Positions 11,753 to 22,856 of a stretch of 64,000 bases of DNA are shown piece by piece; position 1 is the stretch's first letter, and every line of letters begins with the position of its first letter. The notes under the pieces are model-generated. The model was given only the letters and a program-made list of their open reading frames with translations. It was not told the DNA's origin and did not search any database. The stretch spans positions 14,447,557 through 14,511,556 of the forward strand of contig NC_092320.1 in NCBI RefSeq assembly GCF_036785885.1, written 5' to 3'. The position numbers and the translations under genes were made by a program. Source of the DNA: Coffea arabica. Its lineage: Eukaryota > Streptophyta > Magnoliopsida > Gentianales > Rubiaceae.

Positions 11753-12749
11753 CTTAAAACTTCAAAAGTGTCCGGCACCAGTGTAGGAAAATGCCGTATA
11801 AAATGTTGGTTTTTGTTATTGGTTGAATTTGCACTTTTAGGTTGTTTCGCCTCTCCCTTAGGCTTTGCATATATTTGTGTCAGGTTAGTGTGGAGTTAGA
11901 GGTCTCAGCTTTTACTGGCTAGGTGGTGCCGTGGTGGTAGTAACTGGTAACAAGGAATGTTTACACTTGCCATAACGGTCCACTATTCAACATGTCCTTG
12001 TCAAGTCAAGATGGTAATATCAAAGTTTTGTTCCATTGTAAGAGTATTCTTGGAAAATCAGGTGCTGATGAGCAATTGGATACCACTGCAAAATATTACT
12101 ACTACTTCGGCCTTGAATCTAATTTTTGGAATTCCCTTCTGGAATGTTTCGAAAGTGTACCATTCCCTTGATTTACATCATGCTGTTCTTGTGATAATTC
12201 AGTTGGTCATATTGCTTGTTTTGTCTCCTGACTTCTGTCCAGCATTTGAGTTCATATGTTTGGCAAAAAGACTAGCAGCCACTGCACCTCACGCTCACCC
12301 AAGTCTTCTCCTTCTTGGCGTCTATATAATTGAAATTCAATTCCCAAATGAAGAATCCAAACAAAGTAAATCATCTAACTTGAGACCATTTTTATCAAAT
12401 TGTAGTTTTAGAATGAAACATGATGACCTGATTTGAACAACGGGATGGTTGGTGTCTGTGAACTGTTTAAAGATGTCAGCTTTCGTTTTATGAATCTTCC
12501 ACCTCTGTTCTCTCTATATGATCTAATATAAGCTGTTACGCTGATGAATATAACCAAGAATTTTTGCTTCTCCATGAAAAACAATGTCCCAAAACAGATA
12601 CTTAATTTGCATGTTTCGTCACACAAAAATAGAACCAATTGCCGACTCCAACGACAATGATCACCGGCTTTTCATGGCTTGTGCTGGGATGATGACTTCA
12701 TTAGGAAAAAGATTATCTAGAGTTTGCACGCTACAGCCAAAAGATGCAG
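11753..12749. other. Non-coding stretch; one unassigned 159-codon frame
   Basis: An open frame at 11957-12436 (+) has 159 codons but no domain or family I recognise. The region lies between L6 and the 3' end of the HSD gene and may include its 3' untranslated region (from 12749 backwards). I do not call it a gene. Confidence 0.45.
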
Positions 12750-14275
12750 CTAGTCTGATTTACTTTGTGAACGAGGAGGCACTGGAGTAGCCTTTGCTCC
12801 CCAGGATTTTATCTTCAAGCAGTGTTGGTAGCTAGCCCATTCAATTAGTTCAGGACATAATATCTTCAGCAGGAATAGGACCTTGCACCATTTGGGTACT
12901 GTCACATATCTTTCTTTCCGGCATACCGAGTCCACTATTGCTTTTGCACAATCAGGGGAGCTCATGGCTGGCAGCCGATCAGCATCTATAAAAACCTGCA
13001 CAAAAACATAATCACCACAATATTCAATGAATTGCTCATTTTAGATGAACTTCTCTTTTTGATTATATTGTTGAAGTACCTAATTACCCAAGAGAACTTT
13101 CAAACTTTTTATAAACTATATGATCAGATGTCTCACATTTACCAACTCTGAGTCAAATTCTGTAGTTCCATGCTTGGTCATGTGTTTCCCTTTGGTAATC
13201 TCTGACTCTACAGGACCAAGAGTTGCAATTGTTATTGAGATTTCAGAAGCCAGTTCAACTCTCATCGTCTCGTAGAAGCTGACCAAAGCCGCTTTACTTG
13301 CCTGAAAAACCAATTATATACTACGACATTTTCGAACAGTTTACCTGAAAAGAAAGCCAAATACGTCCCGAACAGAATAAGCTCATGCAAAGTATCTTAC
13401 AGAATAGATGCTCAATCCTGGTGGGCTCAAAACTGCAGCTGATGATGCATTAACCAAGATGGATCCCTTGGACCTTTTCAGGTGAGGAATTGCAAAGTAA
13501 GTCGGATAAACAGATCCCCAGAAGTTCACATCCTGAAAATTCGAAGTACATGGAACTTGGTTTAATAGATTGATTCCTACATTCTCTAAACAGTCAACTC
13601 ATGATGGTTAATTACCGTAACAGGTTGGAGGTTTGTAATGTCAGCTGCATCTTCAATTAAGCACATGGAGACAATTCCTGCATTATTGACAACATGATCC
13701 ACTGCAAATAAACTGATTAGTGATTAGGCTCTTTTGTAAAACTCTATACGCTTCTTGCAAAAGTTGGTGATGGAAATAGTTACATCTGCCAAAATGGTCA
13801 ACTGTTTCCTCAACAAATCTCTTGCAGTCATCGACCTTGAGTACATCTGCACATATGGGGACAACGTCCGGCGAGCCAAGTTTCCGGGCATTTTCTGCCA
13901 CCTCCTTGAGGAGATTCTCCCTCCTGGCAACAATAACTAGACAAGCTCCTCTTTTTGCATATTCATATGTCAAGTGCTGCATCCATATGAATATTCATCA
14001 TTGATCATTCTTCTAGAACTTGATGGGATAGTAAATGGTAATCACAAATGATCAAGAGCGACTGAAATGGAACCGTGAGAACAAAATCGTGGATTCGAAC
14101 GTACCTCTCCAATTCCTGATGATGCACCTGTGATTAGAACTACTTTTCCCTTGATGTCTTCGGTTGAAAAGTATCTGTAGAAAAACATCAGGAACTTGTA
14201 GATGCTGAAGAATGGTAACAGGATCCAGAGAATGGTCTGGATGACGATCATACGAATCGTTCGTGAGAGAGCCAT
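12750..14275 (-). CDS. HSD: Steroleosin-type 11-beta-hydroxysteroid dehydrogenase-like protein
   Basis: Six exons on the minus strand: 14275-14105, 13976-13784, 13701-13616, 13532-13401, 13301-13143, 12995-12750. They sum to 987 nt (328 residues) with GT-AG introns, close to the usual length of plant HSD/steroleosins. It is a short-chain dehydrogenase/reductase. The N-terminal hydrophobic segment (about residues 9-33, with a PFF turn) suits anchoring in lipid bodies or ER. TGASSGIG (about 50-56) binds the NAD(P) cofactor, VNNAG follows at the exon 3 start, and YSASK is the catalytic Tyr-x-x-x-Lys. By family, it would oxidise or reduce sterol or steroid-like substrates; the substrate cannot be told here. 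It is the only intact member beside several exon fragments upstream in the window. Confidence 0.9.
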
Positions 14276-15336
14276 AGTTGACCAGCTGCTGTGGCCTATC
14301 TGATTAAGAATGTAATTTATTTTCTAAAGAGTTGGTTAGGCGTGCAGATGTTGTCTAGTTAAATACGCATTCAGTCACGTAAAAATAGGCCATTTCCATC
14401 TCGACCCAGATTAAGAAGGGTAAGTTAGTGTAGTCAATGCAATTATTTTTACGTAATAGTACTTTCTTCATGTATCCCTCAATTAATACTAATTTTAGTG
14501 CTGTATTTATTACTCTTATTAATAAATATTTATTAAAAAAAGATGCACATTAAATATGAGCATAGTGTGATAAACAAACTATGCGCCTCATTATCTGTTA
14601 GGTGAACATTTCAAGTTTTTTTTTTTTTTTTTTTGGCTAGAAAATAGTACAAGTCATGTTTTGAAAGTATTCTTTTTTGGTATTTTGAACTTTTTTTCGA
14701 TTAAGTATGTTTTGAAAATGCTTATTTTAACAATTGCCTCCTCAATTAGTTAGTCTACTTTTTTGTAAATTGATTGATAAATGTGGTCAGGAAAATTGGG
14801 AATGAAGTATAATGTACTACATTAGAATTTTAGAATAAAGAAATATTATCAAGAAAATTTTCATCTTTCTCTTTTAAACTCATTTTCACTTACAATTTGT
14901 AAAGATTTTGTGAAGACTATCATATTTTTCCAGCATCATTTTTTTTTAAGCATCAAAGGAGATAAGTGTAATTTTTTAAACACCGGGGAGGTGACCTGCA
15001 ATTGTAGAAACCTCAGTCAAAGAAAATAAACGGTCTGAGCGCAGACGGCTACAGAGGCCCAGAACAGAAGGGAAGGGGCCTCGCAATTTGCAACACTTTC
15101 CATTTCCAACCAGTTCGAGCCTTCGAGGCCATACAGAATTGAGTGGGATTCCTTCTTGGCAAATGGCTCGGTCTGCCCAACTTATTGCCTTCATTCTTTT
15201 TCTCTCTTTCTGGATTGTATGCCTATCCTGAGGGGATCAAGTTGAGAGGGAGATGGGGCCTCTACGAGTCCTTTCCTTTCCAGCTTTCCTTTTGCTTCGA
15301 TCCAAACGGTGCCTTAAGATTTCAGCTCTGTGAAGA
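14276..15336. other. HSD upstream region and array spacer
   Basis: No gene recognised. 14276-14420 should hold the HSD promoter and 5' untranslated region. From about 15060 the sequence, including a GGGGCCTCGCAATTT segment, is shared with 17231 onward, showing that L7 and L8 were duplicated together with their upstream flank. Confidence 0.5.
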
Positions 15337-15786
15337 ATGAGGCTGTCAGAGAGACTGGGGATTTCTTCAAGGGTGGTTGCCCCTCTCTGATTTTTAGCCT
15401 ATGATTTCTTTTTTTCATCATCGACCATCTGAAACCAACAGCCCTTCAGATGCAGTTTTCTGCTTATGATTAATCACAGAAACCCCCCTTAAAGTTTTGG
15501 TACCCAGACCTTTCATAAATAGCAGCATTACTACTACTAGTAGTCTAGTATTGATTCTGCTCATCTTCTCGAGAAGCCTGCTTGTCTGAAGGCTGTGATG
15601 ATTCTTTAACTTTCAGAGCAAATGTGTCAGTGGCTGGAGGCAAATCCGACCCGTATCTTGGCTGGGCGACCCGGATGGCATATATGATGTGGAGGTGGAG
15701 AAGATGATCCATCGCATTGCAACCGGTGTTGCAGCCATGGCGGTGTCACTCTCTCTTTGCCTGACCTCATTAGATACATCTGAGCC
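15337..15786 (+). ncRNA. L7, two-domain structured ncRNA, complete
   Basis: Domain A 15337-15446: ATGAGGCTGTCAGAGAG, TCAAGGGTGGTTG, CCCCTCTCTG, TAGCCTATGATTTC, tail CCAACAGCCCTT. Domain B 15590-15786: AGGCTGTGATGATT to CATCTGAGCCT. The small hairpin loop is GCGA instead of GCAA (CTGG-GCGA-CCCGG, 15662-15674), a change that keeps the GNRA pattern. P2 is GACCCG with CGGTGTC. The leader is CAGCTCTGTGAAGA. All elements are present, though no TATA is seen at the usual distance. Confidence 0.85.
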
Positions 15787-16746
15787 TGAACCTTGATCAT
15801 TTTTCCCCCTTGATGGCGTCATTTTTTTCTGAAAACAAAAGCAAGTGCTTTGGTTACTTTCAAGAAATTGGGCTCTTTTTTTTTTTTTTGGGTTGGGTAC
15901 ACTGAGGAATGAAGTTAAATTAATGCAAAATTGCAGTTTACTCTGCATGAATTCGTTAGTTCTGGTTAGGTAATTCTAAAAGTAAGATGGTTTACGCTTT
16001 AGCATTCGGTACCATTGAAGTTACTATTTATCCTTTTTTTTCCTGTTTTTTAGCATCATTATTGTCATGCAGCTCCACAAGCATATTTGAACAAGGAAGA
16101 TTTATTACCAAATGCTTGTACTCGTTAATGTCGATGTTGCTTCTGTCTCTGGATTTGGCGTTGAATGATGTATCAGGTCAAAGTGGATTCTTGTCTCTTT
16201 TTTTTCTTTTTCTTTTTTTTGTCAGACATGGGGTGTCCGGAATCATCGGGCCGACTAATCCCTTGCAGCTGTGAGAGCTCCGCCCCAAGGTTCACAGCGC
16301 GTTAGCTCTCCCGAGGGTTGATCCAATGATCTGCCCCGGAACCATTGGGCCCAACTAATTTCTTGCGACTGTGAGAGTCCTGTCCCAAGGTTCACAGCGC
16401 GTTAGCTCTTCCAAGGATCGATCCAATGACCTGCCCCAAAAGAGGACTACGGAAACCAGTCGATCGGCGGGGGCAAAGTGGATTCTTGTCAAGCAGTAAT
16501 ATTTTGGCTCCACTTTATTAAGCTGTTTGAAAATATGGTATAACCTCAACCATTTTCACCCATGCTCAGTTCTGGGAAATATATAGAATTATATAAAGTG
16601 TTGCTGGACTGTGAAAAGAGACAAAGGAGGAGGGTAAAAATGAAAAATAAGTTGACAAGAAAATGTGTCGTTTCCCTTGTCTGGGATTCAGTTGAATTAA
16701 TTAATTACATCCAAACTCACAGCTTTGGCTTATGCTGCACTATCAT
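15787..16746. other. Non-coding stretch
   Basis: No gene recognised apart from a two-unit repeat at 16239-16437. T-runs occur near 15879 and 16200-16220. Confidence 0.5.
16239..16437 (+). repeat. Two-copy ~100-bp direct tandem repeat, GC-rich
   Basis: Units 16239-16337 and 16338-16437 share GGTTCACAGCGCGTTAGCTC, TGATCCAATGA or its equivalent, and CTGCCCC ends. The GC content is well above the surroundings, suggesting insertion of a repeat of other origin; the family is unknown. Confidence 0.8.
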
Positions 16747-16926
16747 TTAATGAGTGTGTTTGGACAGCCAATTATTTGGCCAAATATATTTGCTGACATC
16801 ACCATTACAATTTTCAATACACCTTTTTATCTTTCCAATTACCTTTTTATCTCACATACATCACATCACAAAAAGTGCTACAGTAAAAATATTTCAAATA
16901 ACTTACAATCCAAACACACTCATTAA
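16747..16926. mobile_element. MITE, 180 bp, family M1
   Basis: Perfect 18-bp terminal inverted repeats TTAATGAGTGTGTTTGGA and TCCAAACACACTCATTAA enclose an AT-rich non-coding interior. A second full copy is at 31532-31689, and a nested copy at 51344-53668. TAA/TTAA at the ends suggests a PIF/Harbinger-type target, but the superfamily is an inference. Confidence 0.85.
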
Positions 16927-17398
16927 GAATCAAATAGAACATAGTAAATCTGCATGAAATTTGTTCACTATTCAAATACTTGTACATTTTGCTTGCTAGC
17001 GTAACTCTGTGCTAGGCTGCTAATTGTCTTCTTACTAGTGTGATTGAACTTTCAGACGGGATAATTACACAACAAACTGGGTCGGGCTTCTTGGAAGCCC
17101 ATTTGCCCTCGTGGTAAACCGCACCCCAATTCCAAGACCGCCTAAGAAACCGAAAAAAAAAAAAAACACGTCTCAAACCCAATTCAAAGGGTTGATGCCT
17201 GGGCCACAGAGTGCAGGACAGCAATGGCATGGGGCCTCGCAATTTCTGGCACTTTCCATTTCGGACCAGTTCACAGCTGAACCGAAGCACTTTCCATTCT
17301 TTCCCAACTTTTTGTTTTGATGACTTCTGCGAGTCCTTTCCTTCCTTCGCTATTGTCTTCAATCCAAACGGTGCCTTAAGATCTGAGCTCTGTGAAGA

Positions 17399-18056
17399 AT
17401 GAGGCTATCAGAGAGGTTGGGATTTCTTCAAGGGTGGTTGCCCCTCTCTGTTTCTTCTTAGCCTATGATTTCTGTTTTGCCATCAGTAAACTAAAATCCA
17501 ACAGCCCTTCATCTTTTCAGCAACAACATTCAGTTCTGGTCTTTGAACCCGGGTTCGATACCTCTCACTTAGACAGAAGAAAAAAAAAGGGGTACATTGA
17601 GCGGTTGAATCCGGATTGTTCACAAATCCTTGAAAGCCCAAATCATGCAATGTAAGGCACGCAGTCCTTGAAGCTTCATCTTACTCACTCAAAATTCACT
17701 CATAAGCTGAAAAAATTAGTGCAATAAAATACCCAACTCTGTCTAATAAGCTTCGCACCATGGCTCCAAGCCTTTGACAGGTAAAGCATCTCAAATTTCC
17801 CTGAGCTTCTGCTCTCAGAAAAATGGGATCGGCAAAACGGCCTAGCACTACTGCTACTACTATTATTGAGTTTGCTCACTTTCTCGATAAGCCCGCTTAT
17901 CTGAAGGCTGTGATGATGATTTTAACTTTTTGAGGGGATCCATCCATCTTTCTGGGGTTGGGTCTCTCTCTGTTTTCTATGTCAATGTTTTCCTCACGTC
18001 ACAATGTCACATTGCAACCGGTTTTGCAGCCATGACGGTGTCATTTTCTCTTTCTG
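17399..18056 (+). pseudogene. L8, two-domain ncRNA copy with deleted B core
   Basis: Domain A 17399-17509 is well preserved (ATGAGGCTATCAGAG, TCAAGGGTGGTTG, CCCCTCTCTG, CCAACAGCCCTT). Domain B 17905 to about 18056 starts with AGGCTGTGATGATGATT and keeps TTGCAACCGGTTTTGCAGCC, but the whole central core (CGTATCTTGG through GATGGCA) is deleted relative to L6, and no box D follows. L8 therefore lacks the GNRA hairpin and one strand of P2. The A-B distance is also large (395 nt). Confidence 0.75.
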
Positions 18057-18143
18057 ATGCCTTTAATTTTTGCCGTAAATTGGTCTGAAATGGAACTTGT
18101 GAGGCCCCGTTTCCCTTTCTGTCACCATTGTTCTGTATTCTCT

Positions 18144-18349
18144 TGGCTGCAATGATGATTTTTCTTAGTTGTGATTTGAGCATGGAGGAAATCGTGGACC
18201 CGTATCTTGGTGGTGCAGCCCTGATGGCATGTGAGATGAGAAGAATTTAAAGATGGGTTCTTTCTTCTCTTTCATGCAACTGGGCTTGTGCAGCTACGGC
18301 GGCGTCTTTCCTTTCTTTTTTCCCTGATCAAAATTAAACATCTGAGCCT
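18144..18349 (+). ncRNA. L9, orphan B domain
   Basis: A B domain without a recognisable A domain: GGCTGCAATGATGATT (box C) to ATCTGAGCCTT (box D). The core is GGACCCGTATCTTGG, with GGTGGTGCAGCCCTGATGGCA replacing the usual GNRA hairpin, and the last hairpin is TGCAACTGGGCTTGTGCA. It begins about 88 bp after the broken B domain of L8, so the L8 A domain and the L9 B domain could have been one unit before a rearrangement. Confidence 0.65.
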
Positions 18350-18416
18350 TCTAAGGTTTATGCTCTGCCAGTGTTTGTGGGCATTCAAAAACCTTGAAAT
18401 TTTAGCTCTCTGAAGA

Positions 18417-18865
18417 ATGAGGCACCAGAAAGATGGGATTTTTTAAAGGGTGGTTGTCCTCTCTGTTTAGCCTGTGATTTGTTTCGTATGAAAACCAACA
18501 GCCCTTTTACAGCCTCGTTTGGTTGGGAGTATGGAATGGGAACTGGAAAGGGAATGCATTTATATAGGGAAAGTGTCTCTATCACAACTTCCCATGCGTT
18601 CTTTTTTTGTTTCATATGTTATGACAATGACAATGATGATGATGATGCATTGAAGGTAGTGTTTATTTAAAGAAAATGAAAGGCTGTGATGATATTTCTT
18701 GTGAGAGCAAGTGATATAGGCATTGACGGTGGAATCTGACCCGTATCTTGGCTGGGCAACCTAGATGGCATTTTGGTCGAAAACTCCCTTTCTAACATGC
18801 AACTGGTGATTTGCAGCCATGGCGGTGTCATGGCACCAATGCCAGGTTAAGTATGGATCTGAGCC
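18417..18865 (+). ncRNA. L10, two-domain structured ncRNA
   Basis: Domain A 18417-18506: ATGAGGCACCAGAAAG, AAAGGGTGGTTG, TCCTCTCTG, TAGCCTGTGATTT, tail CCAACAGCCCTT; this is the shortest A domain. Domain B 18681-18865: AGGCTGTGATGAT to GATCTGAGCCT, P2 CTGACCCG/CGGTGTCA, hairpin CTGG-GCAA-CCTAG, last hairpin TGCAACTGGTGATTTGCA. The leader is TAGCTCTCTGAAGA. All paired elements are intact. Confidence 0.82.
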
Positions 18866-19493
18866 TTGTTTGTGATGTCTACCTGTTTAAGCCATATTTA
18901 CTGCTATACATCTTTTGGCTTTTCTCGTTTTACTGCTAGCTGTAGTTGGATAGTTATTCCAGGACGTCTGAAGTTTGATTCACAAGTCTGATGATTGATG
19001 ACTCTGATTGTCAAAAAATACTTCACTTTTTCAGCACCGTAACTTGTAATTATCTTCCAATATTCAATGGACAAACATGATAACTTTTTGAAAGCACGCT
19101 TGTTTTGTATGTGGAGTGCGTTTAGTTAATTAATTACGTCTCATGTGCTAACATTCAATTTTTTGAAGTAATCTTACGTGAAGGAGTTTGCATTCCTATG
19201 GTTGATTGTAGCTGCTGCTGTGATGTTACGCGATTAGCTTTTACTTGGTTGCTACATACATACGAAGTAAGAATTTTGACCCAAACTTGATTTGAACCTC
19301 TCCAATGTTGCCTTGATGTCAAAGTAAAGATCTGAGCCATTTGCTTCAATGTTTTTTTGTATTTAGGACGAAAATGTTAATCACATATAAGATTTTCTTA
19401 GATGTGGTGATAGCTATTGCTTCTAGAGCTGCTTATTTGCTGCGAAGTCTGAAAGTATCAGCCTTCCTCTCAAATTTTCTGCTCAAAAAATGA
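18866..19493. other. Array spacer with a box D remnant
   Basis: No gene. AGATCTGAGCC at about 19328-19338, preceded by degraded sequence, looks like the end of a lost B domain. Confidence 0.4.
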
Positions 19494-19820
19494 ATGAGGC
19501 AACAGAGAGGGATTGGGATTTTTGTAAGGGTGGTTGCCCACTCTCTATTTTAGCCAATGATTTCCTCACCCAAATAAACCAACAGCCCTTGTTGTAGCAG
19601 GATCAAGCTAATCCTTTCTCTGTATCATTTCAATTTTTTACAGTATCCTTCCACTTCAAAATAAGCTGTGGTGAAATGTTTCCGAAGCCAGTGTGGTCAG
19701 GCATTGAGGTGCTGACCAGTGGCCCCTATATATTTTTGGCAACCTGGATGGCAGAATTGGGGTGGGGGGATGAGGTTCATTCTCTTCCCTCTCTCAAATG
19801 CAACCGTTATTGTAGGATTA
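19494..19820 (+). pseudogene. L11, copy with good A and decayed B
   Basis: Domain A 19494-19590 is well kept: ATGAGGCAACAGAGAG, TAAGGGTGGTTG, CCCACTCTCT, AGCCAATGATTTC, tail CCAACAGCCCTT. Domain B (about 19661-19820) keeps traces only: AGCTGTGGTGAAAT in place of box C, ATATTTTTGGCAACCTGGATGGCA and ATGCAACCG. The last hairpin and box D are gone. Confidence 0.65.
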
Positions 19821-19983
19821 TGCATTTACTGATTGTTGAAGCAAGAAAAACTTACCCCAATTCTCCCTCTACTCCTTATTTTTCTCCTCTCCTAAACAAC
19901 ACCAAACTAGGCCTTTCTTAATATATGCCAGCAATAAAAACAAGCCTCAAGATGGATATCAATGGTCTTCAGGATAAAGAAGA

Positions 19984-20336
19984 ATGAGGCAGCAGAGGAT
20001 GGGAATTTGTTAAGGAGGTGGCCCATCTGGATGCCAACAATTTCATTATTCACCATCAGTTAAAGATGGACGGAACTAACAGCCCTGTTAGAAAATAAGG
20101 GGATGCCTTATAAAGCAACAGTGCGTCTTCTCCTGTTCAAATAATTGGCTATGATGATGATGTTTTCTTTATCTGTGACATCAAGGTAAAGCTGACCGAT
20201 GTCTTGGCAGGGCAACCTGAATCATGTGTGAGATGAGAAGGATTCGAAAATGGGTTCTTTCTCACTTGCATGTAATTAGGTTTTTGCAGCCATTGCGGTG
20301 TCCTCCTTCCTCTGATCAAAAGAATAGATCTGAGCC
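19984..20336 (+). pseudogene. L12, copy with decayed A and good B
   Basis: Domain A 19984-20086 has ATGAGGCAGCAGAGGATGGG but the loop has become AAGGAGGTGG with CCCATCTGG, and the tail TAACAGCCCTG. Domain B 20147-20336 is in better shape: GGCTATGATGATG to GATCTGAGCC, with a perfect small hairpin CAGG-GCAA-CCTG (20208-20219) and a compensating last hairpin TGTAA/TTGCA (G-U in place of A-U/G-C). A and B are only 60 nt apart. Confidence 0.65.
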
Positions 20337-20418
20337 AACTTTCTTTACTGTTGCTTATTTTTGGCTTGCTAGTACTGCCTGCTATTATGGATTCGTTGAA
20401 ATTTCAGCTCTATGAAGA

Positions 20419-20850
20419 ATGAGGCATCAAAGAGATGGGATTTTTTTTTGAAGGTTGGTTTTCCCTATCTGTTTACACCTGTGATTTCTTTCTTGTCAAA
20501 TCCCATAGGCCTTTAGAATCCTTATTTGGTTCCTTAACGAGTAATGGGAATTGGAAAGTGTCTGTATAAGATTTTTTTTTTTTTTGGTATATTTGTTGTT
20601 TTCTCTGGTGAGGATATTAATATGTTGACGATGATTTTTGGCATTTTGTTTTTGAAAAAATAAAAGGCTGTGATGATATTTTGTGAGAACAAGTAATTCA
20701 GGATTTATGGATGTATGGAACCCGTTTCTTGGCAGCGCAACCTGGATGGCTTTTTGGGTCGTGATGAATTGCTTTTTATACGCCCTTTATGACATGCAAC
20801 TTGTGATTTGCTGCCATGCTTGTCTCACAGCGTCAATGCCTGGTCAAATA
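20419..20850 (+). pseudogene. L13, degenerate two-domain ncRNA copy
   Basis: Domain A 20419-20513: ATGAGGCATCAAAGAG and GAAGGTTGGTT are recognisable, but the 3' tail has become CCCATAGGCC and a T-run fills the loop. Domain B 20665-20850 starts AGGCTGTGATGAT and keeps CCCGTTTCTTGGCAGCGCAACCTGGATGGC, but the last hairpin reads TGCTGCC and box D is lost. The leader CAGCTCTATGAAGA survives. Confidence 0.65.
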
Positions 20851-22652
20851 CATTGTCCGTGTAGTGTCTTGTCTTGATATGCATGCGTATTCTGCTCTAC
20901 TTGTATATTGCTGGCTGTGTTTGGATACTTAATTTCATTAGAGGTTTTGAGTTCAATTCTCTGGTTTGATGACTGATGAGTTTGATTGGTAAAAAGAGAA
21001 CAATTTTTACCAATGTAAATTGGAATCATCTTTTTATATTTACCAGAAAAACATCTATATGGAACATTAGTGCTGTTTTATTTTACTAATCAGTAGCTGT
21101 GAAAAACTTTTGGGAGTGATTTCAATTAATGCCATTGTGTTTGATCTAACATGTCAACACAAAGTTTTTTAAGATTTTCTTCTCTCAATGATTTTGCTAG
21201 TTCTTGGTTGGCAGTGGGAGCTGCCATGTTTTGATACTATTTTGTATTATTTTGGTGGTACGTGATAAGTTCTCTATCTACCCCAGACGGTATTTCCTTT
21301 TATCTAATGCCTGAAATCAAAGTTTTAGGCGGGATCTTTACGTCTTGTTCAGAGCCTAAAAGCTCAGAAAATGGTGATGTCTTCTCTGTATGAGGATATA
21401 ATATGCATGCACATATGGTAATTCTGTAAAAGGAGCTTGTGAAAGTAGTAATTCCCTTTCCATCTATAGCATCAGCAGCTACCACTCTATGTTAAGTTTC
21501 AGGTTGCTCTCTCTCATACCTATCTAACCCCAACCTCCCAGCCCCCCAAACCCCCCTCCCTTGCACTTCTGTATTAGCTGTTATGTAATTTTATCTGCTA
21601 AAGAGGATTAAAGGCTGCCTGTTGGAGGTTCGAATCTTCTCTTTTTTGCAACTTCCGTGTTGGTACACTGCTCAAGATTCTCGAACCTAGGATGACCGCC
21701 TTTACCGTGCACTTCTATCCTCATAACTCTGCTCCACTGGGGGTCAAAGAAGTAGGACTTGTGCAGGAATTGGCTGGCTACTGAACGAGTGGGAAAGATC
21801 AGATTTTTTTTTCCCCCTTAATTGGTCGTGCACGAGCATTTTCCATAAACACTTTGCAAACTTTTCGCTCAAGGTTTATAACCGTGTCTCACCATGTTTT
21901 GTCTTGGTAATTTTAATAATGTGTTTTTTTTTTTTGTCAATTGTCATCCTTACTCCTGCTCTAATTCTAATTAGGGAGGAGGTCCATCGGACCAGACGAG
22001 TGGCATTTTGAAGCAGAGCCACAAGAGTGGCATTTTGAACCCTTGCCTCCCATCTCACCAAAGCCTTAAGGGCTTGCTGGTGGTTGTGTTTTTCTTCACT
22101 TGATACTAGGAAAAATAAAGGAGAGAGAGATGATTTTGATAGTTTTCTTTGGGGGCAAAACTCTCTGTTAGGTTGTGGGTCGAGAGAAGGGGACGGTATG
22201 AAATGGTTGAACATTTAAACTCTGAAAAATGGAAATTATGCCTCAATTCTCTGCAGCATGGTTCTACGGATTTAGGTTTAAAGGACAATAAGCTTTTAGA
22301 CTGAGTTGATAGCTTACTAAAAAAAAGTCAGTGATCCTAACAATATATTTAGTTTCCAGTGTTCAGCTGCTACAAATCCAATCGCTGGTTCTTTTTCTTT
22401 ATGTCAAGGATGGAACTTGAGCGCCCTTTATCACCACAATTTCATATATTTTTCAATAAGATATATATATTAAAAAAGAGGGAATTATCGAGTGGTATAT
22501 GCTGAAAATTCCAGCTTTCATATTCCTCTTCACTCTAGAAAAACCATTGCTTCAAATTTAAACTGTTGTTAACACCTAGATGAAAACACAATTCCGTTAA
22601 TTTTGCAAGCACTATAACGTAGTAGCAAAAACTGCACTTGGAGTACATCGTG

Positions 22653-22684
<32 letters not shown>

Positions 22685-22856
22685 CGATAGATGGATAGGG
22701 AGTGTAAACTACGGAAAATGATAGTTTAAGGGGCGCTTTGCAACCTGAAGAAAGTTGAGGGTGTATCTTACAATTAAACCTGAAAAAATAATTTCTGGGT
22801 TAAAGCTCTCAAATGCTTCTTCATTAGTGCGTCCTTCTTGAAAATTATCGGCTCAA
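20851..22856. other. Non-coding stretch
   Basis: About 2 kb without a recognised gene or array copy. It contains A/T runs (e.g. 22656-22684). The short open frames here resemble nothing known. Confidence 0.45.

Noticed and set aside
11957..12436. 159-codon open frame
   Set aside because: No recognisable domain, no matching exon structure or conservation with other segments here; likely chance in spacer.
15650..15680. miR169 or miR399 target or mimic (CTTGGCTG, GGGCAAC...TGGCA)
   Set aside because: TTGGCTG varies among copies (TTGGCAG, TTGGCGG, TTGGTTG) and the miR399-pairing TTTGGCA is absent. The conservation is better explained by hairpin pairing.
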